A stretch of DNA of 64,000 bases from Ornithorhynchus anatinus. Taxonomy: Eukaryota; Chordata; Mammalia; Monotremata; Ornithorhynchidae. The notes under the pieces were generated by a model. It searched no databases. It saw nothing but the letters and a program-made list of their open reading frames with translations, and was not told where the DNA came from. Below, piece after piece: positions 9,911 through 20,459 of this stretch. A program made the translations under genes and the position numbers. How positions within the stretch are numbered: the first letter of the stretch is position 1; every line of letters starts with the position of its first letter. The stretch lies in the NCBI RefSeq assembly GCF_004115215.2, contig NC_041738.1, positions 14,602,669 to 14,666,668 on the forward strand. The letters run 5' to 3'.

Positions 9911-10743
9911 GGCACAGGCTCTCATAATATCTCATCTGGATTATTGTGTCAGCCTTCTCTCTGATCTCCCTTCCTCCTGTCTCTCCCCGCTCCAGTCTAT
10001 TCTTCATTCCGCTGCCCAGATCATCTTTGTGCAGAAACGCTCTGGGCATGTCACTCCCCTCCTTAAAATCTTCCAGTGGTTGCCTATCAACCTCCGCACA
10101 AAACGAAAACTTCTCACTCTGGGCTTCAAGGCTCTCCATCACTTTGCACCCTTTTACCTCTCCTCCCTTCTCTCTTTCTACTGCCCACCTCACATGCTCC
10201 GCTCCTCTGCCACCCACCTCCTCACTGTCCCCCGTTCATGCCTATCCCTCTGTCGACCCCTGGCCCATGTCCTCCTGCTGTCCTGGAATGCCCTCCCTCC
10301 TCACCTCTGCCAAACTCTCTTCCCCTCTTCAAAGCCTTACTAAGAGCTCACTTCCTCCAAGAGGCCTTCCCAGACTGAGCTTCCCCTTTTCCCTTTGCTC
10401 CCTCTGCTCCCTCTGCTCCCTCTCTGCCCCCCGCTTCATCTCCCCTCAGCTAAGCCCTCTTTCCCCCCCTTTCCCTCTGCTCCTCCCCCCTCCTTTCCCC
10501 TCCCCTCAGCACTGTACTCATTTGTATATATTTTTATTACCCTATTTATTTTGTTAATGAGATGTACAGCCCCTTGATTCTATTTATTGCGATTAAGCTG
10601 TCTTGTTTTGTCCGTCTGTCTCCCCTGATTAGACTGTAAGCCCGTCAATGGGCAGGGATGGTCTTTGTTACCGAATTGTACATTCCAAACGCTTAGTACA
10701 GTGCTCTGCACATAGTAAGTGCTCAAAAAATGCTCTTGAATGA
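9911..10743 (+). repeat. Younger LINE2 inserted in older LINE2
   Basis: The copy runs from 'ggcacaggctctcataatat' through a pyrimidine-rich 3' region to 'cttagtacagtgctctgcac...gctcaaaaaatgctcttgaatga'. It is flanked by the direct repeat 'acttct' (9905-9910 and 10744-10749), and the older LINE2 resumes on its right. Confidence 0.82.
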
Positions 10744-11172
10744 ACTTCTAACACCAACCTACTCCTTGTACCTTGATCTCCTCTATCTCACCACTGATCC
10801 CTTTCCCATGTCCTACTTCCGGCTTGGAACTCCCTCCCATTTCATAACCGACAATCACACTCCCCACCTTCAAGGCCTTATTAAAATCCCATCTCTTCCA
10901 AGAGGGCTTCCTCTCCTAAACCTTTATTTCCCCTACTCCCACTACCTTCTGCATCACCCTTGCCCTTGGATATGTTCTCCTTATTCACCCCATCCTCAGT
11001 CCCATAGCCTTTATAATTTATTTTAGGGTCTGACTCCCCCTCTAGATGTAAGCTCCTTGTAGGGCAGGGAATGTGTGTCCTTACTGTCTTATATTGTTCT
11101 CTTCCAAGCACTTAGTACATGCTCAGCACATACTAAATGCTCAGTAAATACAACTGATTGATTGATTAGAAA
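10744..11172 (+). repeat. Older LINE2, right part
   Basis: 'aacaccaacctactccttg' continues in register from 9910. It ends in 'cagtaaatacaactgattgattgatt', the normal LINE2 terminus. Confidence 0.82.
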
Positions 11173-11174
11173 CA

Positions 11175-11793
11175 TGGTCAACCCACTGGCTAACAGTTTC
11201 AGGTCAGTAGGGCAGAGGAAGGGACAATAGACATGAGCTGTCGAGTCCTTGGTTGAGACCCTGACAAGCTGACATTGCTCACAGACATCTCCTTCCTTAT
11301 GATTCCCTAGTGACTCCACTGATCGCCTGGCAGTGACCCCTTCCTGCTCTCCCACAGCCAGCATTTCTTCCTTCAGGAAGTTGTTTGATTCTGAATACTG
11401 CCTTAGGATGGGGACCTTCACCCCATGTGACCTAAATCTATATTTGACTAATAGCATGTTCCTTGCAAGGAAGCGAGAGAGTGATCTGTAGGGACCCTTG
11501 TTCACCTGAATGAGCCACAGTGATGAAGGCAGGAAAGTGGCTGAAGTGAGGAAATGTTCCTCAGGAGAGGAGGAAGTTCAAATTTGTGTCTTGGGAAGCA
11601 AGGCATTGATAGGCTGTTGCTGAGGTCGACGGAGAAGGAAATTATCCTTCCCAGGAGGTTGAACACACTTCCTTGGAAGAACGCTAATTGTTAATCTACT
11701 CATTTCTTCCCGATTGGCCTCAAAGATGCTAAGGAAGAGATCCTGCTTGATGGATCATCAGTTTCTCTGTCCCTACTCACCATCCCTTCACAG
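11175..11793 (+). other. KRTAP 5' flank shared with gene at 19243
   Basis: Several blocks align with 18590-19148: 'atgattccctagtgactcc', 'ggggaccttcaccccatgtgacc', and 'tgaggaaatgttcctcagga' at about 11546. The inverted CCAAT motif ATTGG is at 11713-11717. No other gene is visible here. Confidence 0.7.
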
Positions 11794-11801
11794 TATATAA
11801 G
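11794..11801 (+). promoter_or_regulatory. TATA box (TATATAAG)
   Basis: It lies 91 bases before the start codon at 11885 and 81 bases after the start of the inverted CCAAT motif at 11713. Confidence 0.85.
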
Positions 11802-11884
11802 GGGCTCGGATCACCGGGATTTATTCAAACTCAGGAGTCTCCTCCTCTTCTGAGACAAGACCAGACCCTGAACCAACCGACACC

Positions 11885-12397
11885 ATGGTCAACTCCTGCT
11901 GTGGATCCGTCTGCTCCAACCTGAGCTGCGGAAGGGGCTGCTGCCAAGAGACCTGCTGTCAGCCCAGCTGCTGCTGCAGCCCTTGCTGCCCCCCGACGTG
12001 CTGTCAGACGACTTGCTGCAGAACCACCTGCTGCCGCCCAACGTGTTGTGTGACCAGCTGCTGTCGCCCGACCTGCTGCAGGCCCACTTGCTGCCAGTCG
12101 GTCTGCTGCCAGCCCACTTGCTGCCTCCCAGTCTGCTGCGTGTCCAGCTGCTGCAGGCCCTGCTGTCCCCGACCTTGCTGTATGACTACCTGCTGCAGGC
12201 CCTGCTGCCCCCGACCTTGCTGTGTGCCCAACTGTTGCCAACCTTGCTGCCGCCCAGCCTGTTGTGTGACTAGCTGCTGCCAGCCTTGCTGCCGCCCAAC
12301 ATGCTGCCAAACCACTTGCTGTCGGACGATCTGCTGCCGTCCAACCTGTTGTGTGCCCACCTGCTGCCAACCTTGCTGCCGCCCATCTTGTTGCTAA
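11885..12397 (+). CDS. Ultra-high-sulfur keratin-associated protein, KRTAP4-like
   Basis: Single-exon gene of 170 residues; by my count 69 are cysteine. The head [18 protein letters not shown] and nearly the whole first 110 bases are the same as in the gene at 2285, while the body differs in pentapeptide order (for example [21 protein letters not shown]). The expected role is hair-matrix protein cross-linking keratin filaments. It ends at a TAA in the same place as the gene at 2285. Downstream of that stop, in frame, further KRTAP-like codons (CCRTTC, then CPTYRPSLCC) run to another TAA near 12451, which shows that an ancestral C terminus has been cut off. The strong start context and TATA box support the chosen ATG. 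Confidence 0.92.
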   Translation: MVNSCCGSVCSNLSCGRGCCQETCCQPSCCCSPCCPPTCCQTTCCRTTCCRPTCCVTSCCRPTCCRPTCCQSVCCQPTCCLPVCCVSSCCRPCCPRPCCMTTCCRPCCPRPCCVPNCCQPCCRPACCVTSCCQPCCRPTCCQTTCCRTICCRPTCCVPTCCQPCCRPSCC

Positions 12398-12896
12398 ACC
12401 GCTTGCTGCAGAACTACCTGCTCCTGCCCTACTTACAGACCATCACTTTGTTGCTAAACCACCTCTCCTCCCTCCAGCTGCTTACCACCCCTGACCATCC
12501 ACCCAGAAGCCCCTAACCTCTTGGTCATGTGAAGCTGTCTGGGAGAAGCCTGCCTGAATATAGCTGAGCAAACCGAAAACCTGAGTTTCACAGTTCCTCA
12601 CCACCATGGCAACCAACAGCCGCACTCCTCAGCCAACATGAACACCAGTTTTCAAACAACACTGAAGCCGCCAGCCAAATGCCCAAAGGACATTTCACCC
12701 TCTCCAACATCTCTGGTGGCCCAGTGACAGTGTGTAGATCTGAAGATGGACAAGGGAGTGTTCCCTGGAGATCAATCAGATCTGTGAAATCCCTTTCTCA
12801 TCCCTCCGTCCGGGTTCCAGAGTGCTGGATTCTCCCAGCCTGAAATGCTGTCTTCCCATCCAGCTCTTCAACATTCTTTTGGCCCCACTCTTCTCT

Positions 12897-12902
12897 AATA
12901 AA
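12897..12902 (+). other. Poly(A) signal of KRTAP at 11885
   Basis: AATAAA followed by 'tttttccttcccagcacaga', homologous to the 3' ends at 3235 and 20240. Confidence 0.85.
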
Positions 12903-13160
12903 TTTTTCCTTCCCAGCACAGACATATCCTGGCATCGTGAATCTTTATTTCTCAAGTGTTTGTCCTTGGTTTATGGCCAAATCCCATGGTAAGCCAGGCG
13001 CTGGGATCCACAGTCCAAATCACACTGGTCTCTAGGCTCATTAATCTCAGATATTTATGAATGGGGGAGAGCATCTAGAGACTTGAATTTATTCACTCAG
13101 TCACTCATTCTTGTTGCGCCCTTCAAGCAGCAAAATTCATGAACCAGGCACCAGTCACTT

Positions 13161-13409
13161 TTTTATGGCATTTGTTAAGCACTTACTATATACCAGTCAC
13201 TGTACTAAGTGCTGGAGTAGATAAAAGATAATGGGGTTGGACACTGTCCCTGTCCCACATGGGATTCACAGTCTTAATCCCCATTTTACAGATGAAGTTA
13301 AGTGATTTGCTCAAGGTCACATCCAGAAGACAAGTGGCAGAGCCGGGATTAGAAGCCAGGCACTCTGACTCCCAAGCCAGGGCTAGTTCCACTAGGCCAT
13401 GCTGCTTTT
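13161..13409 (-). repeat. Mon-1-type SINE, minus
   Basis: 'tggcatttgttaagcacttac ... ccactaggccatgctgcttt' is a reverse SINE copy, inserted in the 3' flank of the KRTAP unit. Confidence 0.87.
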
Positions 13410-13967
13410 CTATATCACGGTAATACTGAAAATAAGCCTAATAAGTGGTAGAACTGGAGAAAAGGACGAAGGAAGAGGTTAGTGAGAGACTAATCCATAA
13501 GCCATAAATAAAATAATTCTACATCTGGGGGTCAAAAATTCTCAGACCAGAGAATGAATGTTTTAGATTTGCCTCTAGGAATGGTTGTCACAAGTATGGA
13601 GAAAGGGAACTGGGACATCAGCATATCTTGAATATTCTCCTACTTTGTTGAACTGCACTTCCCCATTTGGAGAAAGTCACCAGCTAGGGGGGAAATGCAT
13701 TTAATCATGACTTTTAAAAAAATGCTGCTGAAAGAGTTTATTGTTTTTGTTCATTTCTGTGCTGAAATCAAAGGGGATCTATAGATTATGGAATGTTTTA
13801 CTGCATGTTTTACTGCATACATGCACATGTACACGTTTTACTGCAGTTAAACCACTTGCAGTTAAAGTGTTCTTGTTAACTGAAACTATTTTAAAGTCAA
13901 TTAAGATCATTAAACATGAAAATCTTTGGGAGCAGTTTGGTTAAGCTGCTCATAGACAAGCAACTAC

Positions 13968-14315
13968 TCTCTCCACCTTCAAAGCCTTCTTAAAAGCACT
14001 CTTCTCCAGGAGGCCTTCTCCAACTAAGCCCTCATTTTGTCTTCTCCCACTCTTTTCTGCCTCCCACTTGCCCTTTGATTTGTACCCTTTATTCACATCA
14101 CCCTTGGCCCCACAGCACTTATGTAATTTACATTTACATTCAAATTTCTGTAATTTAATTATTTATATTAATAATTTCTGTGTCCCCCTCTAGACTGTAA
14201 GCTACTTGGGGGCAGAGGCCATATCAACCAACTCTATTATAGTGTACTTTTCCAGTTGCTTAATACAGTGCTCTGCACTCAATACACACTCAATAAATAT
14301 AATTAATTGATTGTA
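13968..14315 (+). repeat. LINE2 3' end
   Basis: 'ctctccaccttcaaagcctt ... ctcaataaatataattaattg'. Confidence 0.87.
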
Positions 14316-14599
14316 GTCTTTGGAGACATGTTATCGGAAGTTAGAGTGGAGAAGTGAGAGGAAATCTGCTCAAAGCCCCCAGTATCTAATCCTCTGGAAG
14401 TACGGCTGCAAACCTCAGGTGTAAGAACCTGCAATGAAACCTGCCTTAGAAATAAAAGAGGTGAATTCTGGGGGACCGAGTCATGAAAATACCGGCAAAT
14501 GAGTCTTTGATTCAAGAAGAAGTTTATATGCCAAATGGATTCTCCCAGCCTGAAATGCTGACTGCAGACCTCCAGGAATCCGAGCTCTCTTATTGAAGG

Positions 14600-14905
14600 C
14601 ACTTATCCTTATCGAAGGCACATCTCCTCCAAGCACCCTTCTCTGACCTCATTTCCTCTTCTCCCACTCCCTTCTGCGTCCCCCTTGCACTTAGATTTGT
14701 TCCCTTTTTTCATCCCTCCCTCATCCCCAAAGCACTTACATACATTGCCGTGATTTTTTTTATATTAATGTCTGTCTCCCCCTCTTGACTGCAAGCTCAC
14801 TGTGGGGAAGGAATGTGGCCTGCCAAGTCTATTGTACTGTACTCTTCCAAGCACTCAGTATAGTATTCTGCACACAGTAAGCATTCAATAAATACAGTAT
14901 ATTAC
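14600..14905 (+). repeat. LINE2 3' end
   Basis: 'ggcacatctcctccaagcac ... gcattcaataaatacagta'. Confidence 0.85.
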
Positions 14906-14906
14906 T

Positions 14907-15020
14907 GTCTAGAATGTTAAGCTCAGTGTGGGCAAGGAATGCGTCCTTTATATTGTTATCCCAAGTTCTTAGTATGGGGCTCTGCACACAGTAAGTGCTC
15001 AGTAATACAACTGAGTGATG
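14907..15020 (+). repeat. Short LINE2 3' tail
   Basis: A second tail follows the previous one: 'gtctagaatgttaagctcag ... cacagtaagtgctcagtaat'. Confidence 0.75.
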
Positions 15021-15034
15021 GAATGCCTGATTAA

Positions 15035-15228
15035 CCGTTTCTGGTACTGTGGCCAAGTTCACTTCACTTCTCTGTGCCTCAGTGACCTCATCTGTAAAAT
15101 GGGGATTGAGATTGTGAGCCCTATATGGGACAGGGACTGTGTCCAACCCAATTTACATGTACCCACCCCAGTGCTTAGTACAGTGCCTGGAACATTGTAA
15201 GTGCTTAACAAATACCACTATTATTATT
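15035..15228 (+). repeat. Mon-1-type SINE, 5'-truncated
   Basis: Begins within the core at 'ggtactgtggccaagttcac' and ends in 'cttaacaaataccactatt'. Confidence 0.82.
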
Positions 15229-15232
15229 ATTA

Positions 15233-15496
15233 GGAGAAGCAGCGTGGCTCAGTGGAAAGAGCATGGGCTTTGGAGTCAGGGCTCATGAGTTCGAATCCCA
15301 GCTCTGCCACTTGTCGGCTGTGTGACTGTGGGCAAGTCACTTAACTTCTCTGTGCCTCAGTTCCCTCATCTGTAAAATGGGGATTAAGACTGTGAGCCCC
15401 ACGTGGGACAACCTGATTCCCCTATGTCTACCCCAGCGCTTAGAACAGTGCTCAGCACAGAGTAAGCGCTTAACAAATACCAACATTATTATTTGC
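15233..15496 (+). repeat. Mon-1-type SINE, full length
   Basis: Full copy from 'gagaagcagcgtggctcag' with B-box 'gagttcgaatccc' to 'aacattattattt'. It lies head to tail after the preceding SINE. Confidence 0.9.
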
Positions 15497-15562
15497 TTCC
15501 TAAGAAAAAATAGCAGTAGAGTCATATGCCCTGTGGCGCTCAAACAGGGAGAGCTGTTTCAT

Positions 15563-15680
15563 CAAACAATCAATTAATCAATGCTATTTATTAACCACTT
15601 ACTGTGTCCACAACACTGTAGTAAGCACTTGGGAAATTACAATACAACAGAGTTGTGCAGGCATGTTCTCTACCCCCAGT
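15563..15680 (-). repeat. LINE2 3' tail, minus
   Basis: 'caatcaattaatcaatgcta ... agtaagcacttgggaaatta'. Confidence 0.8.
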
Positions 15681-15792
15681 AAGTTTCAGCCATTGGGGAT
15701 TGTGACATCCCTTGCCAACATTTAAGAGATTTTGCCCCACATTTGACACAAGGCACCTACAGACTGAGTTTTGTGGCTGTTTCAGAAGTAGG

Positions 15793-15873
15793 TCAGTCAA
15801 TCAAGCAATAACATTTATTGAGCACTTACTGTGTACAGAACACTGCGTTAAGCATTTGGGAGAGTACAGTCAA
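15793..15873 (-). repeat. LINE2 3' tail, minus
   Basis: 'cagtcaatcaagcaataac ... taagcatttgggagagtaca'. Confidence 0.8.
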
Positions 15874-16379
15874 TTCCAGATCGCTTCCAGCCGCAGGATG
15901 CTAAGTCAGAGCAAGCTGTGGGTTTGAACTACAAGATTCCTTGGACTGGGTTCCCTGTCCTGAGATAGACCGGAATATGCCTGTTCGAGACAACCTTCCC
16001 CAGTTGGACCTGTCCTGGGGGATAGGAGAACTCTTGGGTGTCCTTGCCTTTTCTAGGCACTTCCAGATAGCTCCTGTTAGTGCTCACCTGAGCTCCCGAG
16101 AAAATTGGCTGCCACCATCCTGCGAATAAATAGATTTTCACCCTTGGAGGCATGGGAGGGTCAGGATTTTTACCTGCTAAACCAGAAACAGCAGTTACGA
16201 CAGCTGTTTGGAGGAGAATTCTGAAATGTCTCAGTTCCCTCCCCTATTCAAAAATGTAGGTTTCTTTGTCTTTTGGGTAGTTGGTACACAAACAGCCTGG
16301 ACACCTTCTTTTATTTAAAGGGAAATGTGAAAAACTTTATAGAAATGTGCAAGGCAGAATATTATGTCTGTGATGTTTA

Positions 16380-16664
16380 GAGAAGCAGTATGGCCTAGTG
16401 GATAGGGTATGAGCCTGGGCATCAGAAGAATCTGGGGTCTAATCCTGGTTCCACCACTTCTCTGCTGTGTGACCTTGGGCAAATCACTTCACTTCTCAGT
16501 GCCTCAGTAAAACTGAGTAAATCTGTAAAATGGGGATTAAGATTATGAGTCCCATGTAGGACAGGGACTGTGTTAGATCCAATTTGCTTGCATCCAACCC
16601 AGTGCTTAGTACAGTGCCTGTCACATAGCATGTAACAGAAACCACAATTATTATTATTATTACC
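16380..16664 (+). repeat. Mon-1-type SINE
   Basis: 'agaagcagtatggcctagtgg ... aaccacaattattattatt'. Older than the near-consensus copies, with an altered B-box. Confidence 0.85.
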
Positions 16665-16814
16665 ACAGCAAGACACTTGTAAATAGAACAGCTGCAGCAA
16701 TGCAGCTGTAGGGGCTATTTTTAAAAATGCAGGTTTTACAACAGATTGACCCTAGCCTGGTATTCCACCTTAACTTGACCTAAGTTGCCCCAAAAGTTAA
16801 CAAGATCCACTTAC

Positions 16815-17070
16815 AATAATAATAATAATGGTATTTGTTAAGCTCTTACTATATGCCAAGGCACTGTTCTATTGTTTGAGGTAGATACAAGGTAATCAGG
16901 TTGTCCCACGTGGGACTCACGGTCTAAATCTCCATTTCACAGATGAGGTAACTGAGGCACAGAGAAGTTAAGTGGCTTTCCCAAGGTCACACAGCAGGCA
17001 AATAGCGGAGCCAGGATTAGAACCCACAACTTCTGACTCCCAAGCCGGTGCTCTTTCCACTAAGCCATGC
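16815..17070 (-). repeat. Mon-1-type SINE, minus
   Basis: 'aataatggtatttgttaagc ... tttccactaagccatgctt'. Confidence 0.87.
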
Positions 17071-18320
17071 TTATTTATTGAGCATTTGCTGTGGGCAGAA
17101 CGCTGTACTAAGCAATTGGGAGAGTATAATGCAACAATAAACTGACACATTCCCTGCCCACAATGAGCTTACAGTCTAGGGTGGGGGGGAGACAGATACT
17201 AATACAAATAAATAAATTTACAGATATGTTCATAAGTGCTGTGGAGGTGGGAGTGAGAAAGAACCAAGGGAGCAAGTCAGGATGACGCCCAAGGGATTGG
17301 GAGAAAAGAAAAGAAGGAGCTTAGTCTGGGAAGGCTTCCTGGAGAGATGTGCCTTCCAATAAAGCTTTGAAGAAAGGGAGAATAAATGTCTATCAGATTT
17401 GAGGCAGGCAGAGAAGCAGAGTGCCTTAGTGGAAAGAGCCTGGGCTTGGGAGTCAGAGGTCATGGGTTCGAATTCCAGCTCTGCCACTTGTCAGCTGTGT
17501 GACTGTGGGCAAGTCACTTCACTTCTCTGGGCCTCAGTTACCTCATCTGTAAAATGGGGATTAAGACTGTGAGCCTCATGTGGGACAACCTGATTCCCCT
17601 GTATCTCCCCCAGTGCTTAGAACAGTGCTTGGCACATAGTAAGCGCTTAACAAATACCAACATTATTATTATTATTATGTGGGCTAGGGGTCGGCAGCAA
17701 GCTAGGCACATCAAGGCAAGATCGAGGCACACTGAGAAGGTTAGCATTAGGTAGGTGAAGTGTGTGGGCTGAGTTGTAGAAGGAGAATAGCAAGGTGAGG
17801 TAGGAGGGGGCAAGGTGGTGGAGTGTTTTAAAACCAGCCGTGAAGAGTTTATGTTTGATAAGGAGTTGGGTGGGCAACCACTGGAGTTTTTTGAGGAGTG
17901 GGAAGACAGGTCCTGTAAGTTTCTGTAGAAAAATGATCCGGGCAACAGAGTGAAGTATGGACTGGAGTGGGAAGAGACAGGAGACTGGGTAGTCAATTGT
18001 GATCCTATTAAAGTGGTAGCAGGTTGGATGGATAGGAAAGGGTGGATTTTACCAATGTTGTGAAGGTGGGACCAACAGGATTTAGTGAAGGATTTAATAT
18101 GTGGGTTGAATGGAAGAGAGGAATCACAGATAACACTGTCACAGACTTGTGAGACAGGAGGATGGTGGTGCCTTCTACAGGGATGAATAAAGGGAGCAAG
18201 TCAGGGTGACGCAGAAGGGAGTGGGAGAAAAGGAAAGTGGGGGCTTAGTCAGGGAAGGCCTCTTGGAGGAGATGTGCCATCAGTAAGACTTTAAAGCAGG
18301 GGAGAGGATTCTCAGTCCTG
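17068..18320 (-). repeat. LINE2, minus, split by a SINE
   Basis: The reverse LINE2 starts at 'tatttattgagcatttgctg' and runs to about 17405. It resumes after the SINE at about 17681 ('gtgggctaggggtcggcagc') and continues to about 18320. No intact reading frame. Confidence 0.82.
17410..17680 (+). repeat. Mon-1-type SINE inserted in LINE2
   Basis: Near-consensus copy with 'gggttcgaattcc' and tail '(att)n'. It interrupts the LINE2 of the previous entry. Confidence 0.9.
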
Positions 18321-18559
18321 AAGTCTCCCATCCACTGCTCATCGTCATTCCTCATGATGCATGACATCACCATCGTCTTCAAACTTTATGGCCCAAGACT
18401 ACAGTTTCAGATTATACTTTTTCACAGGTTCTTTTTGACAGGTTCTCCCTATAAGTGCCTCACACTCCAGAGCCGCTCCACCCGGGGCAGAACGTAGCTA
18501 ATCAATTGCTCTTTTGTTCGATACCATCATGGCCGACCCACTACCGAGCTTGGTCAAGT

Positions 18560-19148
18560 CAGCAAGTCATTGGCATTGTGATGGACACCAGAGGCCGAAT
18601 TCTGTCGGGATCCTAACAACCTGTCGTCGCTCACTCAGCCGTCTTCTTCCTCATGATTCCCTGGTGACTCCCAACTGAGCTCTCGCCTGTGTCCCCTTCC
18701 TGCCTTCCCCCAACCTGCATTACTTCCTACGGGAAGGTGTTTTAATCCTGAGCATTATCCCACAAAGGGGACCTTCACTCCATGTGACCCAGCCACCTGT
18801 GTGCCTCATAGCATGCTCCACCGCAAGGAAGACAAAGAGAGAGTGATCTGCCAGGTCACACAGTCACCTGACAGAACCCTGGTTGACGATGGCAGAAAAT
18901 GGCTGAAGTGAGGAAATGTTCCTCAGGAAAGAGGGAAGCTCAAAATTGGGCTTTTGGAAACAAGGGCCTCATTGGCTGAGGGTGACAGGGAAGAAAATTA
19001 TCCTTCCCTAGGGCCTAAGCACACTTCCTTGGCAGAAACTTAATCGCTAATCTATTTGCTGCTTTTCAATTGGCTGTAACAATAGTAAGGAAGAGATCTG
19101 GCATAGTGGATAATCAGTCACTGCCCCACCACCCATCATCAGTTAAGG
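18560..19148 (+). other. KRTAP 5' flank shared with gene at 11885
   Basis: Aligns with 11240-11793 over about 550 bases, including 'tgaggaaatgttcctcagga' near 18909 and the inverted CCAAT motif at 19069-19073. No LINE2 sits at the point where the copies at 347 and 2285 carry one. Confidence 0.72.
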
Positions 19149-19156
19149 TATATAAG
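19149..19156 (+). promoter_or_regulatory. TATA box (TATATAAG)
   Basis: It lies 94 bases before the start codon at 19243 and 80 bases after the start of ATTGG at 19069. Confidence 0.85.
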
Positions 19157-19242
19157 GGGCCCAGGGCACCAGGAGGCATTCAGACTCAGGAATCTCCTCC
19201 TTCTCTTCTGAGATAGCGCCAGACGCTGAACCAACCGACGAC

Positions 19243-19773
19243 ATGGTCAACTCCTGCTGTGGATCCGTCTGCTCTGCCTTGAGCTGCAGAAGAGGCTGCT
19301 GCCAAGAGACCTGCTGCCAGCCCAGCTGCTGCCTCAGTCCTTGCTGCCCCCCGACTTGCTGCCAGACCACTTGCTGCAAGACCACCTGCTGCCGCCCAAC
19401 GTGCTGTGTGACCAGCTGTTGTCGCCCGACCTGCTGCAGGCCCACTTGCTGCCAGTCGGTCTGCTGCCAGCCCACTTGCTGCCGCCCAGCCTGCTGCGTG
19501 TCCACCTGCTGCAGGCCCTGCTGCCCCCGTCCTTGCTGTGCTTCCAGCTGCTGTCAACCCTGCTGCCGCCCAGCCTGTTGCGTGACTAGCTGCTGCCAGC
19601 CTTGCTGCCGCCCATTGTGTTGCCAAACCACTTGCTGCCGGACAACTTGCTGCCGCCCGACCTGTTGTGTGCCCAGCTGCTGCCAGCCTTGCTGCAGCCC
19701 ACCTTGCTGCCAAACCACTTGCTGCAGGACTAGCTGCTGCCGCCCTACTTGCGGTTCATCAGCTTGCTACTGA
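19243..19773 (+). CDS. Ultra-high-sulfur keratin-associated protein, KRTAP4-like
   Basis: Single-exon gene of 176 residues; by my count 68 are cysteine. It starts [18 protein letters not shown] and ends [12 protein letters not shown]. The pentapeptide body has the CCQTTCC, CCRPTCC, CCVTSCC and [11 protein letters not shown] units typical of KRTAP4/KRTAP9. This copy keeps the full C terminus that the paralogues at 2285 and 11885 have lost by an earlier stop, so it is the best reference for the ancestral array member. It should act like its neighbours as a disulfide-rich matrix protein of the hair cortex. The start context is gacgacATGg, a little weaker than in the other copies. Confidence 0.92.
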   Translation: MVNSCCGSVCSALSCRRGCCQETCCQPSCCLSPCCPPTCCQTTCCKTTCCRPTCCVTSCCRPTCCRPTCCQSVCCQPTCCRPACCVSTCCRPCCPRPCCASSCCQPCCRPACCVTSCCQPCCRPLCCQTTCCRTTCCRPTCCVPSCCQPCCSPPCCQTTCCRTSCCRPTCGSSACY

Positions 19774-20239
19774 ACAACCTCCACTCCCACCAGCTGCTTG
19801 TAGTCAATGACCTTCCACAGGATGTCCAGGTTAAGTGTCTCTCCTGAAGCCACCTAGGAGAAAGATTGTGCTGCCTGCCCATAATGCGCCACACTGCCTA
19901 ACCCCAACTTAGGACCCACAATCCTCACTGCCATGGAACCAGGCCAAGCCTCCTACTCAAGCTCATCTCTCCACAGCCAGCATGGACACCGGTTTCCAAA
20001 CAGAATTGACGCCATCAACCAAAAAGCCCAAAGGACATCTCAGTCCTCGTCCTCCCAACTGGCTCAGTGGCATGTCAATCCAAGAAGAGGCAAGGAAGTG
20101 TTCTGCGGCGATCCACCCCACTTGTTAAATACCTTCCTCGGCCCATGGTCTGGATTCTGGTTTGCCGAATCCTTCAAGCCTTCTAAAACACTGCCTTCAC
20201 TTCCCAATCCTCACCCTTATTATGTCCCCAATTATCTCT

Positions 20240-20245
20240 AATAAA
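20240..20245 (+). other. Poly(A) signal of KRTAP at 19243
   Basis: AATAAA followed by 'atttcccttcccggcacaga'. Homologous 3' sequence continues past 20330. Confidence 0.85.
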
Positions 20246-20459
20246 ATTTCCCTTCCCGGCACAGAAATATCCTGGCATTGTAAATCTTTATTTCCTGAGT
20301 GTTTGTCCTTGATTGCTGGCCAAGCCCTATGGATAATTGAAAAATTTTGGCAACACAAATCTTTATTTCTTCAGAGTTCCTCGATTCCTCACCAATTCCA
20401 TTAACAAACTATGTGCTGAGAGGCACACTTCAAAGCTACCTGGTGCCTAAGCTCATCAA

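Noticed and set aside
9946-10557. Open frame of about 200 codons rich in serine, proline and leucine
   Set aside because: It lies wholly within the pyrimidine-rich 3' region of a LINE2 copy.
15233-15310. tRNA-like A- and B-box motifs ('tggctcagtgg', 'gttcgaatccc')
   Set aside because: These belong to the tRNA-derived heads of Mon-1-type SINEs. No tRNA cloverleaf with anticodon arm is complete.
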